A stretch of 64,000 nt of DNA from Osedax fenrisi (GCA_964019155.1 OZ025240.1:18225021-18289020); one strand, 5' to 3'; counted from the stretch's first letter, positions 47,100 to 61,057 are shown. The notes: generated by a model from the sequence alone, not told the origin. Made by a program: numbers and translations.

Positions 47100-49620
47100 G
47101 TCTTATTAGATAATTTAGTTCTAATAATAGGAGGAGACTTAAATGCACACCTAGGAAAAGACAGTGGATATAAATATGCCTATCATCAAACTACAAATCG
47201 AAATGGCCAAATGCTCAAAGACTATGTTCAAGAAAATAATATGCTATGTCTAAATACTCATTTCCAGAAAAGACATGGTCAATTATGGACGCACAATTCT
47301 CCAAATGATTTTAAATCACAGATTGACTTCATAATAATAAATAAGAAATGGAAGAATAGTGTAAAAAACTGCAGGGCTTGCAACTCTTTTAATAGCATTT
47401 CGTCTGATCACCGTATAATAACAGCAGATATAAAATTGAGTCTAAGAGCTAATACAAAGAAAAATAGTAAATGCAAACCATATGACTGGACAAGACTGAC
47501 ACATGATACTGAAATTAGAAATACATTTATTATAACAGTTAAAAACAGATTCTTGAGCCTTCAACATTCTGATGCAGCAACTACGTTATCCGCAAGTACA
47601 AGATATACATATTTTGAAAAGGCATGCAAAGATGTAGCCAATAAAGTAATTCCGTTAAAACCCAAATTAAAGAAACGAATACCCTGGGAAACCGAAAAAA
47701 TCTGCCAAAAACGTGACATACTTCACAAAGCAGCACAACTGAAAGAAAGCTCGCCTACACAGATGAATATCAACAAGTTTATAAATGCTCAAGAATCTTT
47801 AGTAAATTCATATGATTTAGAACAACAAAATTAAATAAATAAAAAGATATATGAAATCCAAATGGCGGCCACAAATAAGAAATCTGCACTAGCCTGGCAA
47901 ACAATAAATGAAATCAGCGGAAGAAAGAAATCAAATAAATCTAAACTAAAAGCAAACAATGATAATGAACGAATCAAACTTTGGCATAAACATTTCAAAT
48001 ATTTACTTGGCAAGAATATCCAATCGACATTTCATAGCAAAAATTCAGATCATACAGTGAATAATCTTGATATAAAAATTGGCCATTTCACGAAAGAAGA
48101 AGTTATGAAAACTACAAATAATATATCATATGGAAAAGCAGTAGGTTTAGACGAAATACCAGCAGAAGTTTGGAAATTAGATGATTTTAAAGAATTTCTG
48201 TTAGAATCCTGTAATCGTGTTTATTTCCAGGAACCTATAGTAAGTTGGACCAATGGATGTATCCTTCCTTTTCCTAAAAAAGGAGACCTCTCCATCACAA
48301 AAAACTACAGAGGAATTACTCTAACAGCAATCGCCACAAAGATATATAACCTGATGTTATTAAACAGGATTAAACCAGAAATTGATCCAATCCTAAGAAA
48401 AAATCAAAATGGCTTCCGAACAAATAGATCAACAACGGAACAAATACTGACTATCCGACGAATTTTAGAAGGAGTCAAATCTAAAAACCTGCCACTAACT
48501 CTACTCTTTATTGACTTTTCAAAAGCTTTTGACACGATAAATCGAAACAAGATGAAAGAAATACTTTTAAAGTATGGTATACCAGAAAAGACAGTTTGTG
48601 CAATTATGATGCTCTACAAGAATACTCGTTCAATGGTTCGCTCACCAGATGGAGATACACCTTACTTTGAAATCACAACTGGAGTCTTACAGGGTGATAC
48701 ACTTGCGCCGTTCCTCTTTATAATCTGTCTAGATTATATTCTGAAGACGTCATTGGATAATAATCGAGAGCTAGGTTTTACTCTAAAAGAGAGAAAGAGT
48801 AGAAGATATCCCGCTGAACAAATTACCGATACGGACTACGCTGATGATATCGCTGTAACAAGTAATACTCTGAAAGATGCTAACATATTATTACTGAAAA
48901 TAGAATCAGCCGCCAAAGAAATTGGACTTTGCATTAACACTGACAAAACTGAATATATCAATATCAATCAGAATAACAACATGCAAATGAAAAGTATCTG
49001 TGGAAGTATAATAAATGAAATAGAAGATTTTAAATATCTAGGAAGCTATATTAGATCAACTAAAAGAGATGTTAATATAAGGATTGCTAAAGCCTAGACA
49101 GCATTAAATAGTATGAATACAATCTGGAAATCAAAACTAAGTACAAATCTTAAAAGACAATTTCTACCCTTAAAAGACAATTTTTCAGAGCTGCAGTCGA
49201 ATCAGTGCTCGTTTACGGTTCTGTAACCTGGACTCTAACAGCCTTGTTAGAGAAAAAGATTGATGGAACATACACACGTATGCTCCGAGCCGTAACAAAT
49301 AAGTCCTGGCGAGATCATCTAACAAATGAGCAATTATATGGCAATATTCCAAAAATTAGTAAATGTATACGCATGCAAAGGCTGAGGTTCTCTGGTCACT
49401 GCTGGAGAAGCAAAGATGAAGTAGCGAGCGACCTGGTACTCTGGCAACCAAAGCATGGTAACCGTTCGCGTGGACGCCCAGCGAAGACATACATAGATCA
49501 ACTGCGGGATGATACCGATCTGCTAACGACAGACGAAATAAAGACGGCGATGAATGATAGAGAAGGTTGGAAGAAGTATGCCATGGACTACCGAGCAAGC
49601 TCGACCTGGTAAGGTAAGGT
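47097..49620 (+). mobile_element. RTE-type non-LTR retrotransposon, 5' truncated, disabled
   Basis: Single ORF for endonuclease plus RT, starting inside the endonuclease (LVLIIGGDLNAHLGKDSG, KSQIDFIIINKKW, SSDHRIITADI). RT follows from about 48100: LDEIPAEVW, NYRGITLTAIATKIYN, FIDFSKAFDTINR, GVLQGDTLAPFLFIICLDY, DTDYADDIAVTS. The C-terminus IDGTYTRMLRAVTNKSW, GHCWRSKDEVASDLVLW ends DYRASSTW. Disabling changes: TAA at 47832, TAG at 49095 (a Trp in the 33617 copy), and a 20-nt tandem duplication near 49150-49185 that shifts the frame. The 3' end is GAGCAAGCTCGACCTGG, GGTAAGGTA. It is of the same family as, but diverged from, 33617-34584. Confidence 0.92.
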
Positions 49621-49631
49621 ATATATATATA

Positions 49632-50068
49632 CTTCTCATAATAAATATATTGATAAAACCAAAACTATAATTTTATATAATTTAAAATCAATAGATGATA
49701 ATTATATCAATAGATATAATGATGAAAAGAATAAAATAAATAAAATAATAAACATACTTGATATAGACAATATTAAAATAAATAAATTTCATAGAATTGG
49801 TAAATATATAGAAGGTCAACATTCAAGACCATTAAAACTCATTCTAGAAACTCAACTTCAGAAGGAGGAATTTATTAAAAATGCTTACAAATGAAAAAAT
49901 ACTGATTTAAACCATATAGGGATATCAATAGAATATTCATTTGAACAACTACAAGAAATAAAAGATCTAAAACAAGAGGCTAAAAATAAATCTTCCAGTG
50001 ATACAAAATATAAAGTAATAACCCTAAATAATAAATTTAAAATAATTTGTTGTGATAATTATGAATAA
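49632..50068 (+). mobile_element. LINE ORF1 C-terminal half
   Basis: The frame reads ILDIDNIKINKFHRIGKYIE then QHSRPLKLILETQLQKEEF, one in-frame TGA at about 49892, then NHIGISIEYSFEQLQEIKDL, ending CDNYE-TAA at 50066-50068. The N-terminal half is missing, being 5' truncated against the RTE element. ORF2's ATG (50061) overlaps the end by 8 nt, a compact LINE arrangement. Confidence 0.75.
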
Positions 50069-52922
50069 CTCAATTTTATCATATTTACATTTTAATATAC
50101 GTAGTCTTAATAAGAACTTTGATAAATTAAAAAATTTTATCAATAATCAAAAAATAAAACCAAATTGTATATGTCTTACTGAAACTTGGTTAAATGAAAG
50201 TAATAATAAAAATTTAGATATATATGGATATGAACTAATACAATTAAATAGAGAAAATAAAAATAAAAAACGTGGTGGTGGTGTCGCTATATATATTGAC
50301 ATATCACTAAACTATATCATTATGAATCAATTATCAATAAAAATTCAAGACTCAGTAGAAATACTGACTATAAAAATTTTAATAAAAAACAATCAACATT
50401 TACTATCAACTATATACAGAAGCCCATAATATAATGTAGATACATTCATTGATCTATTTTATAATACCTTTAATAATATAAATAACAACATATTTATATT
50501 AGGTGACCTCAATATAAATATACTTTCTGACAATATATATACTAACAAATTTAAAGATAATCTAGAAATACTTGGTTTTAAATCTATTAAAAATTATACA
50601 AGAATCAATAAAAATAACAATAATACCTTAATCGACCTATTATTAACTAATGTAACTAATATTAAAACATCTGGTGTATTGGTAAGTGATATCACTGATC
50701 ATTTCCCGATATATTTTCAATATTCTATAAAACATCAATGTAAGTTAAAAAATACTATCAAAATATATAAAAGACAAACAAAAACAAAAAATATTAATAA
50801 ATTAATGGAAATATTAAAAAATGAAAAATGGATAGATGTTTTATCAAACAATGACCCAAATGAATCTTATGCTAAATTTATTAATATATATGAAAACATT
50901 GTTGATCAATCAATGCCAATAATAGATAAAATTATTAAAATAAAAACTGAAAATAAGTGGATGACTGGTGATATTAAAAGAGATATACACACTAAAAATA
51001 ATTTATATAAAATTTATATAAAAAATAGGAAAAATGATATACTGGTTAAATATAAACATATAAAAAATATCATTGCTAATAAAATAAAAATTGCTAAAAA
51101 AAAATTTGTTTCTAATGATATCAAAAATGCAAATACTTCAAAAAAAAAATGGAAAATAATTAATAATAGGTTAAATAGAAAAAATCACAATACATTACCA
51201 AATAATTTTATAAATACAAATAACAAAGTACTAAATAAGCCTTTAGATATAGCTAATGGATTTAATGAATACTTCATAAACACTATTGAACAATTGAATA
51301 GTCAATTCAATCAAGTAAATAATAATTCTGTTTTAGACAGTATAAAAACTAACAAAAATACAATATTCCTTACACCAGTTACAGATAAAGAAATAATTAA
51401 TATAATTGCCCTAAAGGAACATAAACATTCATTAGATATAAATAAAATAAATATGTATATTTTAGATATATCAAAATCATATATAATTCAGCCATTAAAG
51501 CATATTTTCAATCTATCAATTAATAAAGGAATTTTTCCTGATAAAATGAAAATAGCTATCATAAAACCTATACATAAAAAAAAAAGTAAAAACAATTTTG
51601 AAAATTACAGACCCATATCACTACTACCACAAATATCAAAAATACTTGAAAAATTAATATATAATAGATTAGAACATTTTATAAATAAACATAAATTAAT
51701 ATCAAATAATCAATACGGATATCAAAGAAATAAAAATACTATAGATGCAATAACTGAATTCTATACAAACATATTAAATAACAAAGAAAATAATAAAAAA
51801 ACAAATACAATATTTTTAGACCTATCAAAAGCATTTGATATGTTAGACCATAATATTCTATTTAACAAATTAGAAATATATGGTATCAGAGGTCATGCCT
51901 TAAATTTAATTAAAAGCTACCTATTAAATAGAGGTCAAATAACTTCTATTGATAATAAGTTATCTGATATATTAATAAGTAATATAGGAGTTCCACAGGG
52001 TTCAGTTCTGGGACCATTGCTATTCATTATTTATATAAATGATATAACACTATTAACAGAAAATGATATAAATATAACCACTATTTTATTTGCTGATGAT
52101 ACATCAGTTAGTGTTTCAGCCAATAAAATAAGTGTTTTAATAAATGATACAAAAAAAATATTAGATAAATTAGAAATATGGTTTAAAAAAAATAAATTAA
52201 TAGTAAATACTGAAAAAACCAAAATAATAATTTTTTTTAAAACACGTGAATTTTCGAATTTTAATATTGACTACGCTATATACAATCAACAAATACAAAT
52301 AATAGATAAATATAAATTTCTAGGTATTATAATAGATACTAAACTAAATTTTAAAACACATATATTATCAATAAAAAAAAAAATCTTACAAATAACTTAT
52401 ATGATTAGAACATTTTCTAATGAATTACCACATCATATTCTTATGTTACTATATAATTCACTTTTTTTATCTAATCTTCATTATGGGATAGAAATATGGG
52501 GCAACAATTATAGTAATATAATAAAACCTCTATATAATATACAAAAAAAAATACTTAAAATAATATATCTTAAAAAAACTAATACAACCTATAATTCACA
52601 ATATACAAATAAAGATATACAACCCCTACCCATATACACAAACACACTTACTATAAAGCAAATCACTGAATATAAATCATTATGTTACATGTATAAAAAC
52701 AAAAATAGATTCAAAAATAACATTAATAAAAACAATAACTATAATCTAAGAAATAACAATGAATATGAAATAAAAAATAAAAAATTTACTTTAACAAATA
52801 ATAGTTTATTAATAGTTGGAATTAAATTATGGAATAAACTAGATGAAAATATAAAAAAAAGTAAAAACATTAACATATTTAAAAGAAAAATAAAAAAAAT
52901 ACTTATTTCAGAGAATAATTAA
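50061..52922 (+). mobile_element. LINE ORF2: endonuclease-reverse transcriptase, one stop
   Basis: About 953 residues in a single frame interrupted only by TAA at 50427-50429 (after LLSTIYRSP). The APE-type endonuclease occupies roughly residues 1-230 (LHFNIRSLNKNFDKLKNFI, CLTETWL, RGGGVAIYI, FILGDLNINIL, SDITDHFPI). RT is at about 480-760: ENYRPISLLPQISKILEK, FLDLSKAFDMLDH (motif A), IGVPQGSVLGPLLFIIYIND (B), LFADDTSVSV (C), YKFLGIIIDTKLNFKTH. The C-terminus WNKLDENIKKSKNINIFKRK is typical. ADDT and GVPQGSVLGPL place it near the CR1/L2/jockey group and not RTE. It is the most nearly intact retroelement here and extremely Asn/Lys/Ile-rich, matching local AT bias. An internal start (50679) would lack the endonuclease. 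Confidence 0.93.
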
Positions 52923-53105
52923 AGATATAAGATGAAGAGAAAGAAGAGGATGGCAGCCTTTATAAAAGTCGATGACTTACTGGTAGCCTTTTGGAGAAAT
53001 TTTTGTTTTTATTATAGCTATTATATTATTATTATTATGATTTGTTAATCAAACATATATGTAATACTCCAATAAATTTGTTTCATTCAAAAAATTTGTT
53101 TCATA
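52923..53105 (+). mobile_element. 3' UTR of the 50-kb LINE
   Basis: About 180 nt after the ORF2 stop, ending with AAATTTGTTTCATTCAAAAA and a second AAATTTGTTTCA. Unit D sequence resumes at GAGAGAGGATGGG (53110), as at 1810 in unit A. Confidence 0.7.
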
Positions 53106-53353
53106 TATGAGAGAGGATGGGTAAAATAATTAAGGTTTAGGTATACCTATATTTTATAATTATAAGTTCTAGAATATAATAGAATTTCAATACATTTATT
53201 TATACATATATTTGTATATATATATATATAAATATCTACATATATCTGCAATACCATCAAAGTATCATACGGGAAGTGCCGAGAAGGGTATAGATTATAT
53301 ATATAATATTCTAATTTGAATCATTGAATCATACGTTATTTATCAATTTCGAT

Positions 53354-53490
53354 ATTGTTATTTTATTTTTGGTGAGTGCTTTCATCCCGTTCAGTAACTC
53401 AGATAACTTTCTCTCTTATAACCAAATGGCTATAATGTCCTACCCTAACCCTCTATCGTGTTAGGCATTCATGTTTATAACCAGCCCGGT
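53354..53490 (-). mobile_element. Diverged SINE 3' fragment, unit D
   Basis: Homologous to 1964-2100. Confidence 0.65.
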
Positions 53491-53694
53491 ATACACTGTA
53501 TATACATTATTATATAAGATCAATTACTATATATATAATGTAATAATTATTGTATTTGTCCGGTCAGTGTCCAGCGAACATCGTACTATAAGAATAGTAT
53601 ACTATATATCATATATACCAATATATCATACACAAATGTATGTATGACGAATTAGGTAACCCTTTATGGTAGCTAACCCTCATGTATGAGCTAA

Positions 53695-53830
53695 CCACGC
53701 GTATACAATATGTCGTGTATATATGCGTAGTTATACTATATGTTGTGTATGTATACGTAGGTATACTATATGTCGTGTATATATACGTAGGTATACTATA
53801 TGTCGTGTATATATACGTACTAGGTATACT
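53695..53830. repeat. 30-bp minisatellite, unit D
   Basis: Short array of the same repeat, followed by the invariant spacer (53830-54125). Confidence 0.9.
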
Positions 53831-54125
53831 ACAGGTGTATGTATAGGCTATGCTAATCGTTAAGTGTGTGCTACGTAGTCTAATGTACACACGCGTTGTA
53901 TACAAACCATGCTGTGTGTCTAGAGTTATCGATGGGTTTCTCGAAGTGGACATTTCCTGTAGTTGCTTTGTTTAGTTTTCCTGTTTGCCTGTTTGTTTAT
54001 TGTGGCTGTTTGCCTGTTTGTTGTTTTTAATTTATGATTATATGTTACGTAGTTTTATTATTTATATTTTATTTATTTATAACCTGTTAATTAAGAGTTA
54101 TTTTAACACAATGTTAATTCTACAA

Positions 54126-54226
54126 ATTAATTAATTTTCAATATAGAAAATTAGTATGAATTATTATGGTAAATAACCAAATTCTGAAAACATGCTCAAT
54201 AAATAATAAATATAAATATTATATAG

Positions 54227-54269
<43 letters not shown>

Positions 54270-54922
54270 GCTATATACTATGATATTATATACATATATA
54301 AATCTATTTATATTATACATATTGGATTGAAAGTTTATTTAGACACTTATATAAATTATAAATAATATCTCAAAAGTGTATAGAAATATAAATAAATGTA
54401 GGTAATACCATATCCAATCATATCATTTAAAATAATAAAATAAAACGGATGGAAATAAATAAATAAAATAATAATGAAAAAAATATAGTATTAAATATAT
54501 ATAGTATTAAAATGTAATTTCAAAAAATCATCATTTCGACTCGGTAGTGTTTTGTAAGAGTCTCAACTCGGCTCGGGCTCGTTTGGCAAGAGTCTCGGTT
54601 AACCGAATTCGGCACGTGATCGTTTGGCTAAAGTCTCGGCTCGGCCTGGGCTCGTTTTTTTTCCGAAAATGAAAGTCTCATTTATTATGTATTATATCAA
54701 CACATTGGATACACACATCAAATTAATAAATAATAATAGAAATACTAATGAATATATTTCTCTTTTTTCTATATTTTTATTTTCAAGATTCGGAGAATAG
54801 TATACTATAGTATTTTTAATAGCGATCATACTACGTAATACTATTCTTTTCAATAAACTCATCACGTGATTTGAATACCTGTTAATCACGAGTATTGTTT
54901 ACGAATTGTAATGAATATAGTA

Positions 54923-54958
<36 letters not shown>

Positions 54959-55785
54959 ATATATAATATATGTAATTTTAATTATGTTAATAATTGTTAA
55001 TCTATCTATAATAGTATTTGAATGACCTTTTCATTATATAATTATCACTATATATATATAAGCTAATAGCTTTGAAATATCATAACTATTTTATAAATTT
55101 AAATACATAAAATCTTAAGTAAAATAAAGTTAATTATAATTAATATACATATACACTTATATATTACTTTTCTCAGATTTATATTTTTATGAACATTTAA
55201 AAAAAATTATTTATTAGTTCATATTTCTTGTTACACTTATTTGTATCTAGGATAAATCAAATGTATGCCAGTTTGTATAATAACGTTATTCACATAAAAG
55301 CTGGAAGATACTAGGTACCTATTTATGGGATATATTGGCAATACAGACACACTTATTATCTAATAAATAATGTATCCAAACAACAAAATATATACATGAA
55401 ATATGCGACTTAATAATATTTATTTAGATAAAGTAACATAATTGTATATATCTAGTGACAATAAAATGATGTGAAGAAAAATCTAAAAATTCGTTTATTT
55501 TTAAATTATGAGTTTAGTTAAACATATATTAATATATCAATAATATATAATATAAATTTAAATTTAATATTGGATATTAAAGAACTATATAATTATAACA
55601 AAGTAGTTTAATATATTTATTGTAGTGTGCACTATTCATTATTATATAGTGTATACAAACTTATACCTAACATCGGATAATACCGCCAAGACTGACATCG
55701 ATCACAGGTGTGTAATATGGCCAAATCACGATTGAATTAATCAAATTAAGCAAATAAATAAACATAAATACATATTGTTGTACGT
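54126..55785. other. Start of unique flank; array ends
   Basis: Array homology stops within TTAATTAATTTTCAATATAG. AT-rich with (TA)n at 54231-54266 and 54926-54954. A GC-rich patch at 54535-54665 is described separately. No gene recognised. Confidence 0.6.
54535..54665. repeat. GC-rich imperfect repeat (AAGTCTCGGCTCGG...CTCGTTTGGC)
   Basis: Three diverged units of about 32-42 bp, each with AGTCTC, CTCGG and CGTTTGGC, ending in poly-T. Composition contrasts strongly with its surroundings. Confidence 0.6.
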
Positions 55786-55787
55786 TC

Positions 55788-55836
55788 TTAAAATTGCATG
55801 CGTCATTATATGAAAATTATGGTTAAATCAATATCA

Positions 55837-55893
<57 letters not shown>

Positions 55894-56203
55894 ATATAAC
55901 TGTCGATTATATGAAATAGATTAATATTATATTTCAAATAATTAATATAATATCATAATTATGATAATATATTAATATATTAATATATTATATATTATAG
56001 CAATCTATTGTTATAATTAAATAATATATTATATGTTATATATAATTTAATATTTATAAATATATTGCATATATGCATTACATTTCAGGCTAACATATGT
56101 TCATATGAATATAATTTAAAATTGAAAATTATTTAAATTATTAAAATTGCATGCGTCATTATATGAAAATGTTGGTTAAATCAATAGCTAATATATCATA
56201 ATT

Positions 56204-56263
<60 letters not shown>

Positions 56264-56483
56264 ACTGTCGATTATATGAAATAGATTAATATTATATTTC
56301 AAATAATTAATATAATATCATAATTATGATAATATATTAATATATTAATATATTATATATTATAGCAATCTATTGTTATAATTAAATAATATATTATATG
56401 TTATATATAATTTAATATTTATAAATATATTGCATATATGCATTACAATTCAGGCTAACATATGTTCATATGAATATAATTTA
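55788..56483. repeat. 353-bp direct tandem duplication
   Basis: The segment starting TTAAAATTGCATGCGTCATT at 55788 recurs at 56141, including its internal (TA)n and TATTAATATATTAATATATT palindrome. Few differences apart from TA length. Confidence 0.88.
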
Positions 56484-56489
56484 GTTTAA

Positions 56490-57445
56490 ATAAAAATTAA
56501 TTAATATGTATAAAATAATAACTATATAACTGAGACATGCCTAAATATCAGTATAGTTATGCTGTTTATATATAGCATATGCATTATAATTTGGTAATTC
56601 TGATAACTATGGTACATAGATATAAATATATATATATATATATATTTATCTATATTATTTTAATGTGTTTACTAATATATTTATAAATAATCGATATTAT
56701 AATCAATGGTTAAGTAAATCAACTTTATATATATATATATATAATTTCATAGATGAATAAATTGGAATAAAATGTATTATTTATAACTTTTACAAAAAAA
56801 ATGTTATTGAAATTTTCTAATTTAATAATTATTTTATAAATTTGTTTCGAAATTAATTCATATTTGTATACAAATATCCAAATAGGAATATATATGAATA
56901 ATAGTATACTAAAATAATATTTTTAAGTTTATTAATTGTATGAATTTGATATATCAAAATGTTGTATATATAAAAAAATAAAATGATATATATCATTTTA
57001 TAATATCCTAGATAAATCATATTACATAATATTAAAATGATTTATAATAACAAATTTAAATCAATAAATTAAAAAAAACTAGAAATAACATTTTGAATTA
57101 TATAGAGGCTAAATAATATATACGTATATCTACTATATATATATACAAATAATTTCTATCATTATATAATATAATTATTTGATTTCTATAATTGTTGAAA
57201 ATACTATATATATATATATAGTTTTGTAAATCAATATTGTGTTATTCTCGTGATTTTATCCATAGACCAAAGTTATAATTTGTAATTTCTGTAGTAATCC
57301 ATATAATATATATAAGCACGTATAAATAAACTTATAATCAAGATATTATGCAGATAACATGACAGGTTTTTCATCAACACATATATAGGTATATATATAG
57401 AAAATACATAATACTATATATATATGATTATTTGTATATAATAAT
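56490..57445. other. AT-rich flank
   Basis: Short (TA)n runs only. No gene or element recognised. Confidence 0.5.
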
Positions 57446-57450
57446 AACAA

Positions 57451-57546
57451 TAATTATTTCGTAATAAATGATAAATGATAACTATTAAATTAAATATATA
57501 TAGTTAATGTAATAGATATCATTTATCATTTATTACGAAATAATTA
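57451..57546. repeat. Perfect 30-bp-arm hairpin
   Basis: 57451-57480 (TAATTATTTCGTAATAAATG...) is the exact reverse complement of 57517-57546, with a 36-bp AT-rich loop. Confidence 0.9.
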
Positions 57547-57559
57547 ATAACATTATATT

Positions 57560-58122
57560 TCATCTAATCCAAAAATTACACTAATTATGTGAATTGTATG
57601 TAAATTATTAATATAATCAAATTATGCAGTAAATACAAGTTTAGCATTTCATATTATCCAAATAAATATGAATAGGGTTATACAATATATTACAATATGT
57701 AAAAAACATTTTATATATACAATTTTCGCGTACATTGTATACCACTACATTTGTTTGTTTTTAAAAGTACTTAATATTGCTATGTATAAGTATTACATTT
57801 AATTGTAACTATATAATGATACTATTATTTATATATATATACATAATATTTTATTTTTAATTGATATTTGTATGCAATAAATATATTTATTTATTTTATT
57901 TATCAATAATATTATATATTTGTATTTATTATTTTTAAATATACATATTGTTATTTCAATCGAATTCAATATACAATTCATGTGAAGATTATATTTAATT
58001 ATATAATTCTATAAACTCACATATATAAATGATATCTAATTAATTCTGTAATCGATTTATAATGTTAAGCGATATTTAATTTTGAATAATAAAATATGTA
58101 TTTCCACATAAATATGCCTATA

Positions 58123-58174
<52 letters not shown>

Positions 58175-58300
58175 TTAGCCTATAGGCTACTAATACTAAC
58201 TATTTATATTAATGTTAACATATTTTTACTAAGTAATATATAAGATATATGTATAGATACAATTCCATCTATAGATATATATATACATTTAAATATACAT
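57560..58300. other. AT-rich flank
   Basis: Includes (TA)n 58127-58168 between two TAGGCATA/TAGCCTATAGGCTA palindromic pieces. No gene seen. Confidence 0.5.
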
Positions 58301-58310
58301 ATATGTTTAA

Positions 58311-59305
58311 CAGTAGGGTAGCCCATTTTTAAAGGTTTTACTAGCTCGTTCACAGTAGGTCATAAATGTCATAGTAAACATATTTATTAAGTTTCATCAA
58401 CAAATATTGAATATTGATAAATCAAAAGCACTTTAATAAAGAAATATTTTCATTTATGATTCTTGTAAATTTCTATAACAAAATGTATTTATGTATTTTA
58501 TGTATTTATGCACGTGCACTGCACGTTGTCATAAAAATATAATAATTGGCAAATGCGTATATAAATATATTATAATATTACTAAAGTAAAAAATGTCGTA
58601 AATATTTCAAATTAATTTAAATATTTTTTATTTTTAATTAATATAATTTATTTGATTATTTCTTTGATAAATTATTTTAATTAAGAATAACAATTTATTG
58701 TGAGCCTATAATGAATATTTACGAGATATAATAATAATAATAAAAAAATATTTTTATAATAAAAAAAATATTATGACTAGTTTATCGAAAAATTGATTTT
58801 TTGTTAACATTCTCAATAAAAGTAATATTTTGAATAATTATATTATTACTTATAATTGTATATTCATATAATGAAGATAGACATATATAATATAACATTT
58901 TTTATTATTATTCCATTGATAATTTTTTATTCGATTTGGAAAAAATTGAAAAATTAAATTAAAATTTCCTTAGATAGATTTTTTTTTTTTAAATGTTAAT
59001 ATTTTTAAGGATTTTTTTATATACTACATGTTCTAAAAGGTAATTTTTACATGTAAACATTTTTTTCCTTTCATATATCTGTAATTTAAATTTGTTCGTT
59101 AATTTTCAATGTAAAATTCCTATCTTTTTAAATATTGTTTTGCTTTCTGAATTTTTGTCGGTTTTCAATTATTTATTTTTATTATATGAATAATTATTAA
59201 GAGCAGTTATTCCGATATAGCAGTATTCAATATTCCACTATAGAGTTATTCCGCACTTTTCTATGAAGGGAAATAATAATTTTACCAACACGGGCTACCC
59301 TGTTG
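58311..59305. mobile_element. ~1-kb putative TIR element (CAGTAGGGTAGCCC)
   Basis: Left CAGTAGGGTAGCCCATTTTT and right ACACGGGCTACCCTGTTG pair as a 14-bp imperfect TIR. The body is AT-rich without a transposase frame. Target-site duplication not identified. Confidence 0.55.
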
Positions 59306-59699
59306 TACAGTATATTATGTACATATGTATATTGTACAGTATATATGTACATTAGATATTATATATTTGGATATATTCAATTTACATCGTACAATGTAGA
59401 TATGTACAATGTATAATTTATAATGTACAATATACAGTTCATTATACATTGTACACTAGTGTACATTCTACACTGTATATATAGGTATATCTATAGGTCG
59501 TAAATATAGTATATAAAATGTATTAGGGGAAAGTCTCCAAATACCTCTCGTATCTCGGTGTTATAAGATCTATAAAAAAGCATATATACATGTAACGTGC
59601 ACGAACTGTTAGTAGGTTATATGTTAAATATAAATATGTATATGGTTTTTTTAAATATACAATCCTAGAATTATTATTTGATAACATGTAAAATTCTGG

Positions 59700-59997
59700 T
59701 TTTATTTTTATATAATAACTTTTTTTAAATCATTGTAAATACTTTATTAATTAAAAAAACTTAAACAATATCTTATTTTTTTCTTGTTTTTCGTTTATTT
59801 TACTATATGATTTATTTCTATTGTTTTATGTTTATTTTTACGGTAACTATAAAACGTTTTAATTTCTTTAATTTTTAATTTCGTATTATTCTTTGTTTAT
59901 TTCTATAACGTATGTTATTGTTAGCAAATATTTATACTTTATACTTTCGATTATATTTTCGGCTATATATTTGCTTAAATAAATTATCAATCAATCA
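59700..59997 (+). mobile_element. Possible LINE 3' tail
   Basis: T-rich sequence ending GCTTAAATAAATTATC and AATCAATCAAT, resembling the (AATC)n tail at 14290-14310, but without the CGAGCATGCTCG hairpin. Confidence 0.35.
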
Positions 59998-60271
59998 ATA
60001 TCCATAATAATGTAGATTAATTAAATGTTCATAAACATTAACAAAAATATTATAATTTGTATAAGTATTGACCTGTACATCTTATTAATATGAACAATCC
60101 CTGTGATTTTTATTTTCCGACCCTCATAATTACCTTAATAATCCGACCCCATTTGATTTATAATATATTATCAAAATAGATTAGTGTTTTACTTTGAACT
60201 TATTTTAATGTGTGTGCATATCATTTTAACCCTTCCAACTTGTATTTTAACATCGTTAATTTTAACATTTT

Positions 60272-60335
60272 GTTTATATATTGGATTATATATTATGTGA
60301 ATATATCCTATCTTTATACATATTCAAAATTTGTC

Positions 60336-60384
<49 letters not shown>

Positions 60385-60650
60385 CTTTTTTTATATATTG
60401 GATTATATATTATGTGAATATATCCTATCTTTATACATATTCAAAATTTATCATTTATATTTATATATAATATTACTTTTTTTATATATTGGATTATATA
60501 TTATGTGAATATATCCTATCTTTATACATATTCAAAATTTATCATTTATATATATATATATAATATTACTTTTTTTATATATTGGACTATATATTATGTG
60601 AATATATCCTATATTTATTATTCATAACAATTTGTCATTCTTGTTGAATT
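60272..60650. repeat. ~90-bp tandem repeat, four units
   Basis: Each unit starts TTTATATATTGGATTATATA and contains GTGAATATATCCTATCTTTA. Starts at about 60272, 60391, 60480 and 60571. The first is lengthened by (TA)n and the last diverges. Confidence 0.88.
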
Positions 60651-60843
60651 ATGTGCATCTATGTAAATGTTATATAGAATAATAAAAAGCAATAATATGT
60701 ATATATATTTTTTATTATAAATTTATATTTGTTACTCAACACTTTGATTATTGAACTTCATCAAAATATATATATGTAGTATACAAGATATAATATAAAT
60801 ATTTTATTTATTTCTACATTATTTAAAATTTTTTTATAAAATT

Positions 60844-61057
60844 GTGCATATTCTATTATAATAATAGTGTTAGTATAAAAAATGAAGGTTAGTATTTGAT
60901 GTATTTCTAAAGATATGGTGTTTTTTGTATAAAATAAAAAAAAACTTTTTATATTTTTTTTCATTTTTTAAAAAGTGTGCATATTCTATTATAATAATAG
61001 TGTTAGTATAAAAAAATGTAGGTTAGTATTTGATTTATTTCTAAAGATATGGTGCTT

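Noticed and set aside
54606..54620. Cloning adaptor contamination (GAATTCGGCACG)
   Set aside because: Resembles a cDNA adaptor only in part and lies within a local repeat with its own internal logic.
54692..54889. 65-residue minus frame in unique flank
   Set aside because: Composition-driven; no splice, motif or homology support.
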